64,000 bases of DNA from Rhodobacteraceae bacterium KLH11 (GCA_000158135.1 DS999531.1:1641774-1705773); one strand, 5' to 3'; positions 51,694-61,989 are shown, counted from the first letter of the stretch. The notes: a model not told the origin generated them from the sequence alone. Numbers and translations are program-made.

Positions 51694-52884
51694 ATGGCGC
51701 AAGCGATGGTGATCGGGGCCGGACCCGCCGGGCTGATGGCAGCCGAGCAGCTTGCGGCTGCCGGGCATCAGGTTCTTGTGGCCGAGGCCAAGCCCTCTGT
51801 CGCACGCAAGTTCCTGATGGCTGGAAAGTCTGGTCTGAACCTGACCAAGAACGAACCCTTCGACCAGTTGACAGGCGCGTATGGAGATGCCGGGGATTGG
51901 TTGCGCCCGATGCTTCGTGACTTTGACGCCCGGGCCGTCATGGGGTGGGCGGGCGATCTTGGGCAAGAGATGTTCACTGGCTCGACGGGGCGTGTGTTCC
52001 CCAAGGCTATGAAAGCCTCGCCCTTGTTACGGGCGTGGTTGGCCCGGCTAGAGCAAGCCGGGGTTGAGATCAGAACGCGCTGGCGCTGGCAGGGCTGGCG
52101 CGATGCGGCGCTGATGTTTGAGACGCCCAATGGCGAACAGCTTTGCACACCTGATGTAACGGTTCTGGCACTGGGCGGAGCAAGCTGGGCACGATTGGGT
52201 TCGGATGGGGCCTGGGCATCGCGGCTGGCTGACAAGGATGTCGCCCTGGCACCTTTCGCACCAGCCAACGCCGCGTTGTCTGTCGACTGGAGCCACCACA
52301 TGCAGCCCCATTTTGGCACCGCGCTGAAATCAGTGCGCTGGACGGTGGGTGAGTTGACCAGCCGGGGAGAGGCCACGATATCCGCAAAAGGGCTGGAAGG
52401 TGGCGGGCTGTATTCTCTGACCCCTGCCATACGGGCGGGCACCCCGCTGTATCTGGACCTTGTTCCTGATATGACGGCCGAAGCCCTGCAAACCCGGTTG
52501 GCCGGGAAGAAGGCAAAAGCAACGCTTTCGCATTGGCTGAAGAACAGCTTGCGCCTGTCGCCGCAAAAAATTGCTTTGTTTCATGAGATGACAAAGGGGG
52601 CCGCGTCGGGGCAAGCGCAATGGGCCGATGCGCTTAAACACCTGCCTGTGCGCTATTCTGACCTGCGCCCGATGGACGAGGCGATCTCGACCGCTGGTGG
52701 CGTTCGTCGTACCGCGGTTGATGATGGTCTGATGCTGAACGCGCTGCCCGGTGTGTTCTGCGCGGGTGAGATGCTGGATTGGGAAGCGCCAACCGGCGGG
52801 TATCTGTTGACCGCATGTCTGGCGACGGGACGGTGGGCCGGGAAATCCGCTGCGGCTTGGATGGAAGGCCGTGCCTCAGCCTGA
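51694..52884 (+). CDS. TIGR03862/HI0933-type flavoprotein
   Basis: 396 residues from the ATG at 51694, AGAGGGG upstream. N-terminal FAD motif AMVIGAGPAGLMAAEQLAAAGHQVLVAEAKP, then KFLMAGKSGLNLTKNEP, a signature of the HI0933/YhiN family, GSTGRVFPKAMKASPLL, and the C-terminal ISTAGGVRRTAVD and EMLDWEAPTGGYLLTACLATG for FAD contact. Family members bind FAD, and their substrates are unknown. It overlaps the convergent holA by nine bases. Confidence 0.87.
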   Translation: MAQAMVIGAGPAGLMAAEQLAAAGHQVLVAEAKPSVARKFLMAGKSGLNLTKNEPFDQLTGAYGDAGDWLRPMLRDFDARAVMGWAGDLGQEMFTGSTGRVFPKAMKASPLLRAWLARLEQAGVEIRTRWRWQGWRDAALMFETPNGEQLCTPDVTVLALGGASWARLGSDGAWASRLADKDVALAPFAPANAALSVDWSHHMQPHFGTALKSVRWTVGELTSRGEATISAKGLEGGGLYSLTPAIRAGTPLYLDLVPDMTAEALQTRLAGKKAKATLSHWLKNSLRLSPQKIALFHEMTKGAASGQAQWADALKHLPVRYSDLRPMDEAISTAGGVRRTAVDDGLMLNALPGVFCAGEMLDWEAPTGGYLLTACLATGRWAGKSAAAWMEGRASA

Positions 52885-53904
52885 TCGCGCCAACATCGCG
52901 ATCCGAATCATGGCGCGTTCAACCAGCGCCATCGTGGGTGCGGTTTGCCCGGCGGAACGCAGTGACAGATCGGTATCTGTCAGAACCGTCAGCGCCGTTT
53001 GCAGCTTGGCTGCGCCCCATCCCTGCGCTTGCCGCAATATACGATCCCGGCGCTTGCCATAGACCGGAGGGCGCAACTTGCCAATTCCCTGCGCTGCGCC
53101 ACCCGGATCAGAAGCGCAGGCATATAGTGTCCGGAAATGCCGGGTGGCCCCGATGCACAGGCTGACCCCGTTGGTGCCTTGTGCCTGAAGCCGCCGGATC
53201 AACGGGCCGATCTCGCCTGCGCGACCTTCGGCAACCACGTTCAACACGTCATCCAGCGCGGCCTCGGTCGAACGCGGCGCGCAGGCCTCGATATCTTCGA
53301 TTGTCAGCTCGCCCGTGTCTTTGCGCTTGTAAAGCGACAATTTTTCAACGGTCTGAGTGAAATCACCCGGGCTTAGCCCCACTGCCAGCTCGCTGAGGGC
53401 CGACATCGAATCGCGCGGGATGTTCTGTAAACCGGCTTGGGTCAGAATCCGCTCCACCTCGGCCCGTGAAGGCGGGTCATCATAGATGCCGACTGCGTAA
53501 ACCGCCCGATGTGCTTCAAACGCCTTGCGTATCTTGGAACTGGGCTTGAGCTGCCCTGCGGTGACCACGATCTGTGCATCACCGGTGACCCAATCCTCCA
53601 GCGCGGCGATGAGGGCAGGGGCGGCGGCGTCTGTGGCCTCTTCGACCAAAACAGCGCGCGGGCCGGGGAAAAACCCGACCGCTTTGACCGCATCCAGCAA
53701 CAAGGCCGGATCGCCGCGCAGATCGCCGCCGGGAATACGGGTCAGGCGCATTTCTTCTTCGGCACCGGGCCCCAGCAAAGCCGCAAGCATCTGCTGGCGC
53801 TTCAGGGCGACGCGCATTGCGTCCGCGCCGTAGATCAGTAACCCGGCTTTATCCGCGTCCGGCTTGGCAAAATACCCTTCAGCCTCACGCGGGCTCAGCT
53901 TCAT
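52876..53904 (-). CDS. holA: DNA polymerase III subunit delta
   Basis: 342 residues. HolA opens the beta sliding clamp as part of the clamp loader. The N-terminal half is the AAA-like domain without a working P-loop (AGLLIYGADAMRVALKRQQM; AVLVEEATDAAAPALIAALEDW; IVVTAGQLKPSSKIRKAFE), and the helical lid and collar follow (LVGLSPGDFTQTVEKLSLY-type helix). The ATG overlaps the lptE stop (ATGA), completing the conserved leuS-lptE-holA order. Confidence 0.93.
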   Translation of the reverse strand: MKLSPREAEGYFAKPDADKAGLLIYGADAMRVALKRQQMLAALLGPGAEEEMRLTRIPGGDLRGDPALLLDAVKAVGFFPGPRAVLVEEATDAAAPALIAALEDWVTGDAQIVVTAGQLKPSSKIRKAFEAHRAVYAVGIYDDPPSRAEVERILTQAGLQNIPRDSMSALSELAVGLSPGDFTQTVEKLSLYKRKDTGELTIEDIEACAPRSTEAALDDVLNVVAEGRAGEIGPLIRRLQAQGTNGVSLCIGATRHFRTLYACASDPGGAAQGIGKLRPPVYGKRRDRILRQAQGWGAAKLQTALTVLTDTDLSLRSAGQTAPTMALVERAMIRIAMLARSG

Positions 53905-54392
53905 GTGGACAGGTCCGGGGTGGCGAAAAGGCGGGTTACGATCTGATCCGAGAGAATCACCATCAATCGTTCAATCGCATCGCGCTCATCGGCAAGCGTC
54001 GATACAGTTGACCCCGCAGCCGAGTAGCCGACGAAATCGGTAACGGTACCCGAAGCCAGAATCTGACCCGTGCCATTGGACTTCAGCGTATAGTTGGCAC
54101 GCCCGTCGATTGTATATCGGTCGGTCTCGTTCGTGGTGGTGATGGCAGCGCGGCGCGTGACCGTCGAAACATCCACGTCCAGCGCATAGTCGTTGCCCGA
54201 GGTCGCACTGCGCCCCAGCTGACGTTCAAGATTCTGAACCAGCAGGAAGCTCTCGACCGAGTTGGGTGCCGAAACAGCCACCTTGCCGTTCAGGGCAGCC
54301 CCGGTTCCACCGGGTGCGTAAACCGGTTCGAACCCACAGGCGGCCAGCGCCAGCGGCATCAACAACAGGGTTCTGCGGTCAAACGACGACAT
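53901..54392 (-). CDS. lptE: LPS assembly lipoprotein LptE
   Basis: 163 residues. The lipoprotein signal peptide ends in the lipobox LAAC ([20 protein letters not shown]), so the mature protein is anchored to the outer membrane, where LptE plugs the LptD barrel for LPS insertion. GFxPvYa after the lipid cysteine and the [17 protein letters not shown] strand pattern match LptE/LptB-associated lipoproteins of alphaproteobacteria. It overlaps leuS by 14 bases and holA by four. Confidence 0.9.
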   Translation of the reverse strand: MSSFDRRTLLLMPLALAACGFEPVYAPGGTGAALNGKVAVSAPNSVESFLLVQNLERQLGRSATSGNDYALDVDVSTVTRRAAITTTNETDRYTIDGRANYTLKSNGTGQILASGTVTDFVGYSAAGSTVSTLADERDAIERLMVILSDQIVTRLFATPDLST

Positions 54393-56931
54393 TTACGATC
54401 CGGCCCGGAACAACGATCACTTTCTTCGGCGCAGCACCATCCAGCGCCTTTTGCACAGCTTCGGTGCTGAGCGCGACTTTTTCAACCTCGGCTTTGTCCA
54501 TATCTTTTGGAACATTGATTTCCGCGCGGCGTTTGCCGTTGATCTGGATCGGAAGGGTGATGGTGTCGTCAATCAGCATCGCTTCGTCCGCAACGGGCCA
54601 TGGGGCCACTGCCACCAGCCCTTCACCGCCCAGCAATTGCCAGAGCTCTTCGGACAGGTGCGGGGTCATCGGCGACATCAGTTGCGCCAGCGTCTTTGCC
54701 GCTTCGCGCCTGGCTGCTGTGCCCGCCCTGGATTTGGCCAGGGTATTGGTAAAGGCATAAAGCCTCGCGATCGAGGCGTTGAAACCGAAGGATTCGACCC
54801 CACCCGAGACATCATGGATCGCTTTATGCATCTCGCGCAGCAAGGTTTCGTCTTCGGCATTGGCCGGATTATCGGATTCGGCGATTTCCGAGGCGATGCG
54901 GTGTACGCGGCTGAGGTGCTTGAACGCGGCCTCAGCCCCCGAAGCTGTCCATTCCACATCCCGCTCGGGCGGCGAATCGGACAGAACGAACCAACGCGCG
55001 GTGTCTGCACCGAAGGCCGAGATGATGCTGACCGGGTCCACAACGTTTTTCTTGGACTTGGACATCTTGGCCGAAGGGATGATTTCAACCTCGGTGCCGT
55101 CGGCCAGTTTACCGTCGGTCACATCCTCGGGCAGGTGATAGACCGGGCGGCCATTGGCGTCGCGGGTCTGGTAGATCTCATGCGTGACCATGCCTTGGGT
55201 GAACAGGGCATCGAAGGGCTCGATGGCCTTTTTCGGCAAATGACCTGTGATCTGCATCGCGCGGGCGAAGAAACGGGAATAGAGCAGATGAAGAATCGCG
55301 TGCTCAATCCCGCCGATATACTGGTCAACATTCATCCAGTATTCGGCCTCGGCCAGATCTGTGGGTGTTTCAGCGCGGGGCGCAGTGAAACGGGCATAGT
55401 ACCAGGACGAATCGACGAACGTGTCCATCGTATCGGTTTCACGTTTCGCAGGCGCGCCGCAGGACGGGCAGGGGGCATCCCGCCAGTTCGGATGACGGTC
55501 CAGCGGGTTACCGGGGATCGAAAAGTCGATGGGTTTGCCGTTGCCGTCATCATAGGGCAGCTCGATCGGCAGATTCTCTTTCTTCTCGGGTACCGTGCCG
55601 CATTTCTCGCAATGGACCACGGGAATCGGGCATCCCCAATAGCGTTGGCGGCTGAGACCCCAGTCGCGCAGACGGTATTTGGTAACCCCTTCGCCCCACC
55701 CGGCCTTTTCGGCGAAATCGACAGTGGCGTTGATCGCGTCTTCGCCTGTCGCCTCGGTCAGGCCTGCGAAGTGCTCTACCCAGCGGACTTTCTCGGTCTT
55801 CGGGGGGACAAATGCGATCTTGTCGACCGGAGTGTTGTCCTCCAGCGCAAAGAACGTGTCGACTACGGGCAGGCCATACTTGCGGCAGAAATCCAGATCG
55901 CGCTGATCATGCGCCGGGCAGGCAAAGATTGCGCCGGTGCCGTAGTCCATCAGGATGAAATTGGCGATCCAGACTGGCAATTCCCAATTGGGGTCCAGCG
56001 GGTGTTTGACCTTGATGCCAGTGTCATAGCCCAGTTTTTCGGCGGTTTCGATGGCCTCTTCCGTTGTGCCGCCCTTACGGCATTCAGAAACGAATTCAGC
56101 AACTTCCGGGTTTTCAGATTCGAGCTGCTTGGCAATGGGGTGATCAGGGGAAATGCCCACGAAAGAGGCACCCAGCAGCGTGTCTGGCCGAGTCGTATAG
56201 ACGGTGATCGGTTCCCCCCCGTCGGTACGCTGGAACCCGAATTGCAGGCCACGTGACTTGCCGATCCAGTTCTCCTGCATCAGCCGCACCTTGGCGGGCC
56301 AGTTGTCCAGCGTATCCAGCGCGTTCAGCAGTTCCTCGGAATAGTCGGAGATTTTGAAGAACCACTGGGTCAACTCACGCCGCTCGACCAGCGCACCCGA
56401 GCGCCATCCGCGTCCGTTTTCCACCTGTTCGTTGGCCAGAACGGTCATATCGACCGGGTCCCAGTTGACCACAGCGTTTTTGCGATAGACCAGCCCGGCG
56501 TCCAGCATATCCAGGAACAGGGCTTGCTGCTGGCCGTAATATTCCGGGTCGCAAGTGGCGAATTCACGAGACCAGTCGATCGACAGGCCCAGCGGTTTCA
56601 TCTGTCCGCGCATGTCGGCGATGTTGCCATAAGTCCAGTCTTTTGGGTGGCCGCCACTGGCCATGGCGGCGTTTTCGGCAGGCATTCCAAAGGCATCCCA
56701 GCCCATCGGGTGCAGCACGTTATGGCCGGTTGCCAGTTTATGCCGCGCGATCACATCACCCATCGTGTAGTTGCGCACATGTCCCATATGGATTCGGCCA
56801 GACGGGTAGGGGAACATCTCAAGCACATAGTATTTCGGCTTGTCCGCCTTGTGGTTGGCCGTGAAGATTTCGGCCTTGTCCCAGGCCTTTTGCCATTTTG
56901 CTTCGATTTCGGTGGCCGAATAGCGCGACAT
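54379..56931 (-). CDS. leuS: Leucine-tRNA ligase
   Basis: 850 residues from the ATG at 56931; an 11-codon extension upstream is possible but starts in the terminator tail. Class I synthetase: HIGH-type motif HMGH in [21 protein letters not shown] in [13 protein letters not shown], a CP1 editing domain ([13 protein letters not shown]), four zinc-type cysteines (CEKCGTVP and [10 protein letters not shown]), and the C-terminal anticodon domain ending [11 protein letters not shown]. It charges tRNA-Leu. First gene of leuS-lptE-holA. Confidence 0.98.
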   Translation of the reverse strand: MSRYSATEIEAKWQKAWDKAEIFTANHKADKPKYYVLEMFPYPSGRIHMGHVRNYTMGDVIARHKLATGHNVLHPMGWDAFGMPAENAAMASGGHPKDWTYGNIADMRGQMKPLGLSIDWSREFATCDPEYYGQQQALFLDMLDAGLVYRKNAVVNWDPVDMTVLANEQVENGRGWRSGALVERRELTQWFFKISDYSEELLNALDTLDNWPAKVRLMQENWIGKSRGLQFGFQRTDGGEPITVYTTRPDTLLGASFVGISPDHPIAKQLESENPEVAEFVSECRKGGTTEEAIETAEKLGYDTGIKVKHPLDPNWELPVWIANFILMDYGTGAIFACPAHDQRDLDFCRKYGLPVVDTFFALEDNTPVDKIAFVPPKTEKVRWVEHFAGLTEATGEDAINATVDFAEKAGWGEGVTKYRLRDWGLSRQRYWGCPIPVVHCEKCGTVPEKKENLPIELPYDDGNGKPIDFSIPGNPLDRHPNWRDAPCPSCGAPAKRETDTMDTFVDSSWYYARFTAPRAETPTDLAEAEYWMNVDQYIGGIEHAILHLLYSRFFARAMQITGHLPKKAIEPFDALFTQGMVTHEIYQTRDANGRPVYHLPEDVTDGKLADGTEVEIIPSAKMSKSKKNVVDPVSIISAFGADTARWFVLSDSPPERDVEWTASGAEAAFKHLSRVHRIASEIAESDNPANAEDETLLREMHKAIHDVSGGVESFGFNASIARLYAFTNTLAKSRAGTAARREAAKTLAQLMSPMTPHLSEELWQLLGGEGLVAVAPWPVADEAMLIDDTITLPIQINGKRRAEINVPKDMDKAEVEKVALSTEAVQKALDGAAPKKVIVVPGRIVNVVV

Positions 56932-56949
56932 CGTGCGGTCCTTCGTAAT

Positions 56950-56975
56950 GAAAACGCCGGGCATGAACCCGGCGT
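56950..56975 (-). terminator. Terminator between the DUF3576 gene and leuS
   Basis: ACGCCGGG and CCCGGCGT pair over 8 bp with a 6-base loop; on the minus strand TTTTC follows. It lies 28 bases past the DUF3576 stop. Confidence 0.75.
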
Positions 56976-57002
56976 GGTAATATTGTGATTTTCTGCGGGT
57001 TG

Positions 57003-57488
57003 CTAGAGTTTGTTGTCCGCAATACGCAGCTGCCGCGCCCGGGACAGGATGGCATCTTCGATCGCACGGTTGGTTGCGGCGCTGACCGGGGAACCTCCGC
57101 TTGTCTGCAGCGACACTGACAATGAGCGTGCCGCCAGCGCAGGGTCGCTGATATGAACCGTGGCGCGATATTGGCGACCGCCACCCGGAGGTGTGCCATA
57201 GCCTGTCACGATCACGCCGGTAAAGGGATCAACATCTTGAATCGGCAGGAAATTCAGAACATCAAGTGACGCTGCCCAAAGGTAGCGGTTCACATTTGTG
57301 ATCTGTTCCGAGTTGTCCGGGCCGAAGATGTCAAAGATGGTTGACCGATTCGGATCGTTCAACTCGCGTTCTTCAGATGAGCTGCCATCCACGGTAAGGA
57401 TGCTGGCATCCCCCGGAGGCGGCTTTCCACCGCAGGCCGAGACGGTGGCCATACCAATGGTCAAACCCAGAATCGTCAGCAGGCGCAT
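57003..57488 (-). CDS. DUF3576 lipoprotein
   Basis: 161 residues from the ATG at 57488; a TTG two codons earlier is also in frame and neither has a strong ribosome-binding site. The signal peptide ends in the lipobox VSAC-G ([12 protein letters not shown]), so it is a lipoprotein. The DUF3576 core reads [45 protein letters not shown] (residues about 48-92, cited in parts) then [18 protein letters not shown] and a C-terminal helix. Function unknown; it commonly sits next to leuS in alphaproteobacteria. A terminator separates it from leuS. Confidence 0.85.
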   Translation of the reverse strand: MRLLTILGLTIGMATVSACGGKPPPGDASILTVDGSSSEERELNDPNRSTIFDIFGPDNSEQITNVNRYLWAASLDVLNFLPIQDVDPFTGVIVTGYGTPPGGGRQYRATVHISDPALAARSLSVSLQTSGGSPVSAATNRAIEDAILSRARQLRIADNKL

Positions 57489-57770
57489 CGTCAAAAGGTT
57501 CCCGTGTCACTTGTTCTACTTTGTCGAGTGATACTCCTAGACAAGGACCCGTGCAGCAACAAGCCTATTCTTTACATATGGGCGTGAGCGGGCAGCGCGC
57601 GCCAGCAGATTTCTGACTGTGGCATCCTTGCACCAATTTGGGCTGAATGACGGCGGGACGTTTATGGCAAGCTTGCGCTGAGGGGGGAAAAAAAGCGAAA
57701 CGGTGTCCGTGCTGAGACGCGTGCTTTGCATGTGTCGAGTAGAAAAATCTTTGAAACCGAGGGAAACAAG

Positions 57771-58754
57771 ATGAAAAAAGTTCTCTTTGCAACGACAGCG
57801 TTGATCGCGACTGCAAGCGTTGCAGCAGCTGAGGTTAAATTCAGCGGTTACGGTCGCTTTGGTATCGGCTATCTGCAAGATCGTTCGGACACCAACGACA
57901 ACATCGATGATACCATTCTGATCTCGCGCTTCCGTCTGAACATCGACGGTCTCGCAGAAACTGATGGTGGCGTTGAGTTCTCGGCTCGTGTCCGTCTGCA
58001 AGCTGACGAAGATGCTGGTACCGGTGAAGCAGGTACTGCCAGCCTGAGCGGCGCACGTTTCTCGGCGATCTACGGTGGTCTGCGTGTTGACGCGGGCAAC
58101 GTTTCGGGCGCAATCGACAACCTGGCCAACTACTACGGTAACGAGCCTGGTCTGGAATTCTTCATCGGTCAGTATGCCGGTGTTGACTATGAATTCCTGT
58201 CGTTCCAGTCGACCAGCGCAGGTGCGAACGCGGTGTTCTTCCAGTACGCCGTTGGTGATTTCGCCTTTGGCGCATCGTATGACCAGAACTCCGAACTGAA
58301 CGGCAACGCTGCTCTGAGCGGTGCAGATTCTTGGGACCTGAGCGCGACCTACACCTTCAACAACATCACAGCGGCTCTGGCCTACGGTCAGACTGACGCT
58401 TCTGGTGGTGGTTCCGACCCAAGCCTGCTGGTCCTGACTCTGGGCGCAGACTTCGGTGACTTCAACGGTACTCTGTTTGTGGCCGACGATTCGGACACAC
58501 CGGACAACGACAACGGTGAAGAAACCGACGGCACCGCATGGGGCTTCTCGCTGGCCTACAACCTGGGCGCAGCAACCACTCTGCTGGCTGCCTATGGCGA
58601 CGGTTCGGCTGATGGTGACACCCAGCAGTATGGCATCGGCTTCGTCCAGGATCTGGGCGGCGGTGTATCGCTGAAAGGTGCTGTTGGCCGTGAAACAGTT
58701 GGCGACGCATCGGGTCAAACCCGCGCTGACTTCGGTGTCAACTTCAACTTCTAA
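57771..58754 (+). CDS. Outer-membrane porin (Rhodobacter-type general porin)
   Basis: 327 residues from the ATG at 57771, after GAGGGA. The signal peptide is MKKVLFATTALIATASVAAA-EV. The mature protein begins EVKFSGYGRFGIGYLQDR, typical of alphaproteobacterial 16-strand porins, with alternating strands, acidic loops (DEDAGTGEAG; DDSDTPDNDNGEE) and a terminal Phe (FGVNFNF) for BAM recognition. Codon choice is strongly biased (mostly CTG, GGT, AAC), which suggests high expression. The 282-bp gap before it shows no clear promoter. A strong terminator follows. Confidence 0.93.
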   Translation: MKKVLFATTALIATASVAAAEVKFSGYGRFGIGYLQDRSDTNDNIDDTILISRFRLNIDGLAETDGGVEFSARVRLQADEDAGTGEAGTASLSGARFSAIYGGLRVDAGNVSGAIDNLANYYGNEPGLEFFIGQYAGVDYEFLSFQSTSAGANAVFFQYAVGDFAFGASYDQNSELNGNAALSGADSWDLSATYTFNNITAALAYGQTDASGGGSDPSLLVLTLGADFGDFNGTLFVADDSDTPDNDNGEETDGTAWGFSLAYNLGAATTLLAAYGDGSADGDTQQYGIGFVQDLGGGVSLKGAVGRETVGDASGQTRADFGVNFNF

Positions 58755-58778
58755 GTTGATCTGATCCGTAAAGTTTAG

Positions 58779-58809
58779 GGGCAGGTCTTTGGACCTGCCC
58801 TTTTCTTTT
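58779..58809 (+). terminator. Strong terminator after the porin gene
   Basis: GGGCAGGTC (58779-58787) and GACCTGCCC (58792-58800) form a perfect 9-bp stem with a 4-base loop, followed by TTTTCTTTT. Confidence 0.95.
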
Positions 58810-58856
58810 GCGCCAACATGGTGTTTTTCTGCTGCAAAAGTAGAATCAGAGGCCTC

Positions 58857-59516
58857 ATGTCGCTGCAAGAGATCACAGACCGCATTGCCACTGCGGAAAC
58901 TGCTGCAGGACGCAGCAAAGGGGCCGTCAAGCTTATCGCGGTGTCCAAGGTTCAGCCCAATGAACGTGTCAAAGCCGTTCTGGAACAAGGGCATCGATGT
59001 TTTGGTGAAAACCGGGTACAGGAAGCCGCTGGCAAATGGCCGACATTCCGTGAGGATTTTCCGGACGTCGATCTCCACCTTATTGGGCCTCTGCAGACGA
59101 ACAAAGCCAGACAGGCGATGGAGCTTTGTGACGCAATCCATTCGGTCGACCGCCCGAAACTTGCCAAAACGCTGGCGCGTTTGGCGCAAGAGATCGGGGG
59201 CTGCCCGGATCTATTCATTCAGGTCAATACCGGCGAAGAACAGCAGAAAGCCGGAATTCTTCCATCGGATGCGGATGCGTTTATCAAGGAATGCAGGGGG
59301 CTTGATCTGCCGGTTCGGGGTTTGATGTGTTTGCCCCCGGTTGAAGAAGAACCTGCCCTGCATTTTGCGCTGTTGGCCAAAATCGCCGAACGGAATGGAT
59401 TGGACGGGTTGTCCATGGGGATGAGCGGCGATTTCGAAACGGCAATTGCACTTGGCGCAACCCATGTGCGTGTGGGTTCGGCCATTTTTGGTGAGCGCGT
59501 CAAACCGCAGGAATGA
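58857..59516 (+). CDS. YggS-type PLP homeostasis protein
   Basis: 219 residues from the ATG at 58857; AGAGG lies just upstream. A single-domain alanine-racemase-like PLP barrel. The PLP lysine is in LIAVSKVQP; FGENRVQEA, HLIGPLQTNKA, IQVNTGEEQQKAG, LPVRGLMCLPP, GLSMGMSGDFETAI and VRVGSAIFG are all family blocks. YggS proteins bind PLP and help balance vitamin B6 and amino-acid pools without known catalysis. It overlaps the convergent transpeptidase-like gene by 17 bases. Confidence 0.95.
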   Translation: MSLQEITDRIATAETAAGRSKGAVKLIAVSKVQPNERVKAVLEQGHRCFGENRVQEAAGKWPTFREDFPDVDLHLIGPLQTNKARQAMELCDAIHSVDRPKLAKTLARLAQEIGGCPDLFIQVNTGEEQQKAGILPSDADAFIKECRGLDLPVRGLMCLPPVEEEPALHFALLAKIAERNGLDGLSMGMSGDFETAIALGATHVRVGSAIFGERVKPQE

Positions 59517-60000
59517 TCACACGCGTACCCGGCGCGATCTGTTGTGCGATCCAGCGCAGATGGTCACGCCGGAATGCGATGCACCCTTCGGTGGGATAAC
59601 GCGGTCGCCGCCATTGATGCAGGAATATGGCTGAGCCCTTGCCGGGTATCGCTGTGGGGTAGTTCCAATCGGTGATCAGGACCAGATCATACAGGGGATC
59701 TGCCCGGCGCAATGCCTCGTGACTGTAAGGATAGGGCGCGCGGACCAGATGGTTGTAAGCGTCGTCACCCGCATCATCCGACCACAAATCGCGGGGTCCG
59801 ATTGGTCGTGCCCATGATGCCGGGCGTGGCATGCGGTCTGCCCGGTAGAGCATGCCAACGATGTGATGCAACCCGACCGGCGTGGCGCCGTCGCCTTCCT
59901 GTTTGACCCGGCTCAGACCGCCTTTGCCAATCGCACATGGAAAAACCCGGCCCTGAAACCGAACGCCGCGTGGCGTCAGAACCAGATCACCCGGTGTCAC
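59500..60000 (-). CDS. L,D-transpeptidase (YkuD) family protein
   Basis: 166 residues. The YkuD signature with catalytic cysteine is present near the C-terminus: SAIFLHQWRRPRYPTEGCIAFRR (His then TEGCIA). The N-terminal strand GDLVLTPRGVRFQGRVFPCAIGKGG is the usual opening. No signal peptide is visible, unlike periplasmic wall-crosslinking members, so it may be exported differently or act in the cytoplasm. The start overlaps the ribA stop (ATGA), so it is translated with ribA. Confidence 0.85.
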   Translation of the reverse strand: MTPGDLVLTPRGVRFQGRVFPCAIGKGGLSRVKQEGDGATPVGLHHIVGMLYRADRMPRPASWARPIGPRDLWSDDAGDDAYNHLVRAPYPYSHEALRRADPLYDLVLITDWNYPTAIPGKGSAIFLHQWRRPRYPTEGCIAFRRDHLRWIAQQIAPGTRVIIPAV

Positions 60001-61091
60001 AGCAGATGGCCTGACTTGGCTGCTTTTGTTGCCAGATACGCGCGATTGTGGTCGGTTTCGCCCACTTTCAACGGGACACGCTCGGGTACGGCGATGCCTG
60101 TCCGCTCCATCATCGCGATTTTTGCGGGGTTGTTGGTGAGAAGGCGTACTGCGCTGAATCCCAGAGATTTCAGGATATCGGAACCGATTCGGAAATCCCG
60201 CTCATCGTCCTCAAAGCCCAGACGGTGATTGGCTTCGACCGTGTCAAACCCCTGATCTTGCAGGAAATAAGCGCGCATCTTGTTGGCGAGCCCGATCCCG
60301 CGACCCTCTTGATTCAGATAGAGCAGAACCCCTGCGCCCTCAGCCCCCATCTGGGCAAGAGCACCGCGCAACTGCGGGCCGCAATCACATTTCAGGCTGC
60401 CCATCAGATCACCGGTGAAGCAGGCTGAATGCAGCCGGGCGAGAACGGGTTTGCTTCGGTCAGGCCGCCCGATCTCGACCGCATAATGTTCTTCTCCGCC
60501 ATCTTCAGGGCGGAATACATGCAGACGACCGGCCTCGGAAACCTCCATCGGAAGGCGGGCGGCGACAACAGAATGTAGCGCGCTGCGGTCAGCCAAATGC
60601 GGGGCCGCGCGTGTATGGTCGATGCAGGTCAGGCCATGTGCCGCCGCAAAGGCACTGCCATCGGGGATGGAAACAACCACCACCGCAGGCAACAGCCGCG
60701 CCGATTTGGTCAAGGCGATGGCGATGCGGTGCAGGTTCGAGCTTCCCTGCCGCTGGGTCATCAAGGGGCCTTTCATTGGCGCGTTCAGATCATCCGACGG
60801 GTCGGCAACAGCCTGTACCCAGCTTAGTTCCGCATCCGCCGGGATCAGAACACGGGCCAGATCACCGTCATAGGCGCGTGCCTTCAACGTCTCCGCCCGC
60901 CGCGCGGTGATGGCCACTACGGGCTCACCGCCCAAGCCGTGCAGATCAGCAAGCCTTTGGGCGCTGAGCGTTTCCGAAGCCAGTGCCAAAACGCTGAAGC
61001 CGCTATCGTCAGTCAGCACCACGGGAACACCCATGCGCAAATCAGCCCGCGCCCGCGCCAGCAATTCGGTTATGTCGGGGATGAGACTCAT
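59997..61091 (-). CDS. ribA: GTP cyclohydrolase II with a degenerate RibB-like N-terminal domain
   Basis: 364 residues. The C-terminal part (about 175-360) is a complete RibA, the first step of riboflavin synthesis: ARLHSACFTGDLMGSLKCDCGPQL with the zinc cysteines, YLNQEGRGIGLANKMRAY, GFEDDERDF and LLTNNPAKI. The N-terminal 165 residues resemble a DHBP synthase (RibB) in layout (ARARADLRMGVPVVLTDD), but the acidic DxxRENEGD catalytic motif is missing (the stretch reads DDSGFSVLALASET). So only the GTP step is expected; RibB activity must come from elsewhere. Overlaps the YkuD gene. Confidence 0.92.
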   Translation of the reverse strand: MSLIPDITELLARARADLRMGVPVVLTDDSGFSVLALASETLSAQRLADLHGLGGEPVVAITARRAETLKARAYDGDLARVLIPADAELSWVQAVADPSDDLNAPMKGPLMTQRQGSSNLHRIAIALTKSARLLPAVVVVSIPDGSAFAAAHGLTCIDHTRAAPHLADRSALHSVVAARLPMEVSEAGRLHVFRPEDGGEEHYAVEIGRPDRSKPVLARLHSACFTGDLMGSLKCDCGPQLRGALAQMGAEGAGVLLYLNQEGRGIGLANKMRAYFLQDQGFDTVEANHRLGFEDDERDFRIGSDILKSLGFSAVRLLTNNPAKIAMMERTGIAVPERVPLKVGETDHNRAYLATKAAKSGHLL

Positions 61092-61252
61092 CTATGTTAC
61101 CCTGTAACGTTCAGCCCTTCTCCTACCCTGATCAGCGGGTAATGTGAAACATTTCCTGCACTTCGGACACGAGGGCGTGAAACGGTTGCAGTAAATCTTG
61201 CCGTTTGCATTCTTGATACGCAAGTGATGGGCAAGGCTAAGGAGGACCCGAC

Positions 61253-61939
61253 ATGGCTCAGCTCAAGAAAATCCTGTTGGTGGATGATGATGAAGACCTG
61301 CGCGAAGCGCTAAGCGAGCAACTTGTGATGACCGAGGATTTCGACGTGTTCGAAGCTTCGGACGGGCAATCCGCGATGGAGCGGGCGCGAGAGGCAATTT
61401 ATGATCTGGTCATTCTGGACGTTGGTCTGCCCGATACCGATGGTCGTGAGCTGTGCCGCCTGATGCGCAAACAGGGGGTCAAAAGCCCGGTTCTGATGCT
61501 GACCGGCCATGACAGCGACGCCGACACAATCCTTGGCCTGGATGCCGGTGCGAATGACTATGTCAGCAAGCCTTTCAAATTCCCGGTCCTTCTGGCGCGT
61601 ATCCGTGCGCAGCTGCGTCAACATGAGCAGTCCGAAGATGCGGTCTTTGTTCTTGGGCCGTATACGTTCAAACCTGCGATGAAAATGCTGATGACCGAAG
61701 ATGATCGCAAAATCCGCCTGACCGAGAAAGAGACGAACATCCTGAAGTTCCTGTATCGCTCGACAGATGGTGTTGTCGCACGTGATGTGCTGCTGCATGA
61801 GGTTTGGGGATATAACGCCGGTGTAACCACCCATACGCTGGAAACGCATATCTATCGTTTGCGCCAGAAGATCGAGCCCGATCCATCGAATGCGCGCCTT
61901 TTGGTCACAGAATCGGGCGGATATCGTCTGGTCGCTTGA
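61253..61939 (+). CDS. OmpR/PhoB-family response regulator
   Basis: 228 residues, with AAGGAGG upstream of the ATG. The receiver domain (residues 6-120) has the acidic pair DDDED, the phosphorylation aspartate in LVILDVGLPD and the lysine in DYVSKPFKFP. The winged-helix output (130-227) includes KIRLTEKETNILKFLYRSTDGVVARDVLLHEVWGY and HTLETHIYRLRQKIEPD. No histidine kinase is adjacent, so it is an orphan; it may be CenR, an essential envelope regulator in some alphaproteobacteria, but I cannot confirm orthology. A candidate small RNA lies just downstream. Confidence 0.92.
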   Translation: MAQLKKILLVDDDEDLREALSEQLVMTEDFDVFEASDGQSAMERAREAIYDLVILDVGLPDTDGRELCRLMRKQGVKSPVLMLTGHDSDADTILGLDAGANDYVSKPFKFPVLLARIRAQLRQHEQSEDAVFVLGPYTFKPAMKMLMTEDDRKIRLTEKETNILKFLYRSTDGVVARDVLLHEVWGYNAGVTTHTLETHIYRLRQKIEPDPSNARLLVTESGGYRLVA

Positions 61940-61989
61940 CTTGCAGTGGATTGAATTGGATCAAAGTGATACCCTGCAGATATATTGAG

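Noticed and set aside
54451..56256. 601-residue plus-strand frame opposite leuS
   Set aside because: leuS is unambiguous on the other strand; the opposite frame is rich in Arg, Gly and His with no domains.
57537..59189. 550-residue minus-strand open frame opposite the porin gene
   Set aside because: It lies exactly over the highly biased codons of the porin and YggS genes, starts without a ribosome-binding site and has no recognisable domain; it is a shadow.
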